Below, in pieces: positions 61,870 through 64,000 of a DNA stretch of 64,000 bases. Source of the DNA: Casuarina equisetifolia (taxonomy: Eukaryota > Streptophyta > Magnoliopsida > Fagales > Casuarinaceae); contig CM052356.1 of NCBI GenBank assembly GCA_028551475.1, positions 13,047,884 through 13,111,883 on the forward strand. The letters run 5' to 3'. A model generated the notes under the pieces. The model saw only the letters and a list, made by a program, of their open reading frames with translations. It did not search any database and was not told the origin of the DNA. Numbering within the stretch: position 1 is the stretch's first letter; the number at the start of each line of letters is the position of its first letter. The translations under genes and the position numbers were made by a program.

Positions 61870-62313
61870 ATGGCTTAGTGATGAAAGGGAAACATAGAAA
61901 ACAAGAGTTGAGAACAGAGAAGCGTCGGCCTAATTCGAGGGAGAACTGGACCTCCTCAGGTAAGAGCTTATTCTTGATTGTTCATTCATTGCCTGCCTAC
62001 CCCTACAAGACATTGTCTGCTTCGTTCTAACAGAGTACAAGCTCGAACACATAGACCTTGTATGCAAAGACTCTTTCCATGATACAAAGCCAACCAAGTC
62101 ATCTAGATTTAGACATGTATCAAACTCAGGCAACTGTATACGTATCCTTCGAACATCATCCTTATTTGATCTTCTTCTCCTTCCCCAAGTTTCTTCATCA
62201 CTTGAATCAATAAGGGATACTTGATCATCTCTTAAAACAACCAGGGGAGATCTTTGAGGCGGTGGGGGTGGCAGTTTACATATTGGAGGAACAAGGGGTG
62301 GTTGTGGTTGCAT
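61870..62313 (-). pseudogene. Ty3/gypsy gag N-terminal remnant
   Basis: The minus-strand frame from 62313: Pro-rich start, an acidic/basic segment (DSSDEETWGRRRR), then RRIRIQLPEFDTCLNLDDLVGF, which matches the gypsy gag motif (I-x-IPEFxGxLxPDDFxxW). After about residue 74 the similarity moves to another frame (MERVFAYKVYVFELV), so a frameshift is present. It is a truncated, dead gag fragment. Confidence 0.55.
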
Positions 62314-62337
62314 AACTTAAAGATGAGATGGTATATG

Positions 62338-63100
62338 TGAAAGGTCTCTAATTACCTACGAAAGGGATTGAATTAGATAATAAAAAAATTTTAATATGTA
62401 TGTGTTCTTTTCTTTTCTTTTCTTTTCTTGTCTCATCACAATCAACAAAGTTTGAAGTAGAAAACAATCACACAAGTAGATAGTCAAGAGAAAATAATAT
62501 GAACAAATTTAGGAGGAGGTTTGTCCCCCAAGTTGGCTTCTACTCCACCTTACTTTAATTTTTCCACTAAAGTCATCTCTAAAAAAGACTATGAACAAGC
62601 CAATTTACAAGGATCCTCAATCCTTTTAAACCTACGAGTACATATAATTTCTCACCTTCAAATTATATGATAATTATATACAAAGTCATACAATTAAGTA
62701 GAAACTCCAACTATAGTTTATCAATTAATAATAAATAAATCCTTAAATCTCATGAACAGTGAACCCTAATATCAATTTTATGCTATAATCAATAAATGTG
62801 CAACAATATAGAATATATTGAGTTTTATGATTGAGAGAAATACAATCACTGAAGCCCTTTCTTGAACAAAAAGGAAAGGACTTGAAATCCAAAATTCTTC
62901 AAATTTTGTTTCAAGTGATTCTCAAGATGATTCTTGAAATCAATTGTAGCAAATCCTTTGCAGACAAATAGGAAAGATCCTCTCAAATTTCTTGTCAATC
63001 TAATGGCTAGATTCCAAGATTTTAGCCATGATTTTTTCTAGTGCTTGCTTGGTTTGAAAAGCAAAAAGGAATGATAATATAATGATTAGAAAGTATCATC
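62338..63100 (-). repeat. LTR segment of family X
   Basis: tgaaaggtctctaattacc...gaaagggattgaattag aligns with the solo LTR at 30452 through caatctaatggctagattc (about 63000). On the minus strand this is the LTR's 3' end. Similarity fades past 63100. The LTR may continue to a cccaaca at about 63961. Confidence 0.7.
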
Positions 63101-64000
63101 TCACAAAAATTATGAATTATTAAACTAATTAAGTACTAATGGTGAACTAACCTTAAAGTTTATCTAACAAATCAAAAAAAAGTTGAAAATAAATTAAAAT
63201 TGATGATTTCCAATGCAAAATTTTAAAGATAAAAATAACTAAATTTAAATGAGTAAATCAATAAGAGAAATTTATTAAAGCATTCAATTTCATCATAACC
63301 ATTAGATATGAATCTCAATAATTTATACTTGGAATAACAATAGTACCTATGTGATGGTAGAATTTTTTAATTTATTTACCATTTTATGTCTAGCTATAGC
63401 AAACCTACTCAATTTATTAATTTATTATATCTCTATGTGAATTGAATATAAACAAAGTCCATTAAAATCTATAAACATTCCCAATTTACAATAAATCTTT
63501 CAATAACTTTATTGCTGAAAGACACATAAATAATATAATATATATCTATTCATATTTAATTTATAATTATATATTATAAGAAACATCTATATATTACTAC
63601 CTTTCAATCTTAAGCATGCACATCAAATCATTTAACTGATAGCCAATTATCTAAAAATATTAAGTACAGTAATATATAAATCACATAAATATAATTTCTT
63701 GCAAAATATAGAAAAATCATGAAATATACATAATCATAATTAAGTTACAGTGTAGCTTTAACAAATGAAAATTAAAACAAAATAGAAGAAAAAACAAAAA
63801 TAATGACTAAAATTATTTAGGGTTTAAGGTTTAAGCCTATCTCCTATCCTAATATGACTGGGTTTTAGATTCCTAAAGTAATTGTGCTTAGGATTCTTAT
63901 ATTGACTAGGCATTGAACTACTAACATGAATAGATTTTTTAATTATCTACAAAACCCAACAACAATATAAAATCTAATAATAATCACCCAAAGCCCAAGC
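63101..64000. other. AT-rich right edge, unassigned
   Basis: No gene recognised. It could be the remainder of a longer, diverged family X LTR. The sequence aaaacccaaca ending near 63961 has the form of an LTR end. Confidence 0.4.

Noticed and set aside
1..64000. CRISPR arrays, operons, rRNA, tRNA genes or a novel defence-type system
   Set aside because: No regularly spaced short repeats, no polycistronic gene sets, and no tRNA or rRNA signatures such as the conserved T-arm sequence were seen. The window is ordinary plant nuclear DNA rich in retroelements.

Overview
The window is plant nuclear DNA, almost certainly from a eudicot. It carries intron-bearing housekeeping genes of plant type, AT-rich intergenic DNA, and dense Ty1/copia retrotransposons primed by initiator tRNA-Met. 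I cannot name the species. Roughly two thirds of the window is transposon-derived, and only two host genes are clear.

Left edge (1-4560): a 221-bp tandem duplication with coding potential on both strands (217-660), a long AT-rich stretch, and the first coding exon (4049-4270, minus) of a YchF/Obg-like P-loop GTPase with an organelle-targeting-like N-terminus. Its 5' splice site lies 7 bp from a (GA)12 microsatellite. Its remaining exons were not found and probably lie beyond the left edge.

First nest (about 4590-19060): an old plus-strand copia gag relic (P) was split by a minus-strand copia element (O, TSD ggaac). O was in turn split inside its integrase gene by a long-LTR copia element (A, 7917-16492, minus). 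Next come an AT-rich degenerate repeat array (19400-20700), a solo LTR (21251-22653), a LINE relic (about 22890-23560), a block with inverted LTR-like ends (23561-24838) and a small TRIM-like element (25022-25358).

Second nest (25575-43097): a plus-strand copia element (B) carries a solo LTR of a different family (30452-31662, perfect TSD taaag) in its reverse transcriptase. It also carries a complete related element (C, 32362-40812) in its RNase H. A, B and C share LTRs near 1.5 kb, a tRNA-Met primer site, two zinc knuckles, several purine-tract motifs downstream of pol, and the same two coding defects: a protease triad with Asn in place of Ser/Thr, and a TAA stop at one identical integrase codon. 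They look Sirevirus-like and non-autonomous.

Right part: an unassigned stretch (43098-45789), a partial LTR, a decayed minus-strand copia element (D, 46080-49930), then a complete PAT1-type mRNA decay factor gene on the plus strand (coding exons 51697-60130, five exons, 828 residues predicted, 3.55-kb last intron). After its 3' UTR come plain intergenic DNA, a minus-strand gypsy gag relic (61870-62313) and an LTR-related segment reaching toward the right edge.

No bacterial-type system, CRISPR array, rRNA or tRNA gene was seen. The most interesting signals are the coding defects shared by three independently inserted elements, a possible 30-nt in-frame cassette exon in PAT1, the TRIM-like element, and the duplicated exon-like unit at the left edge.
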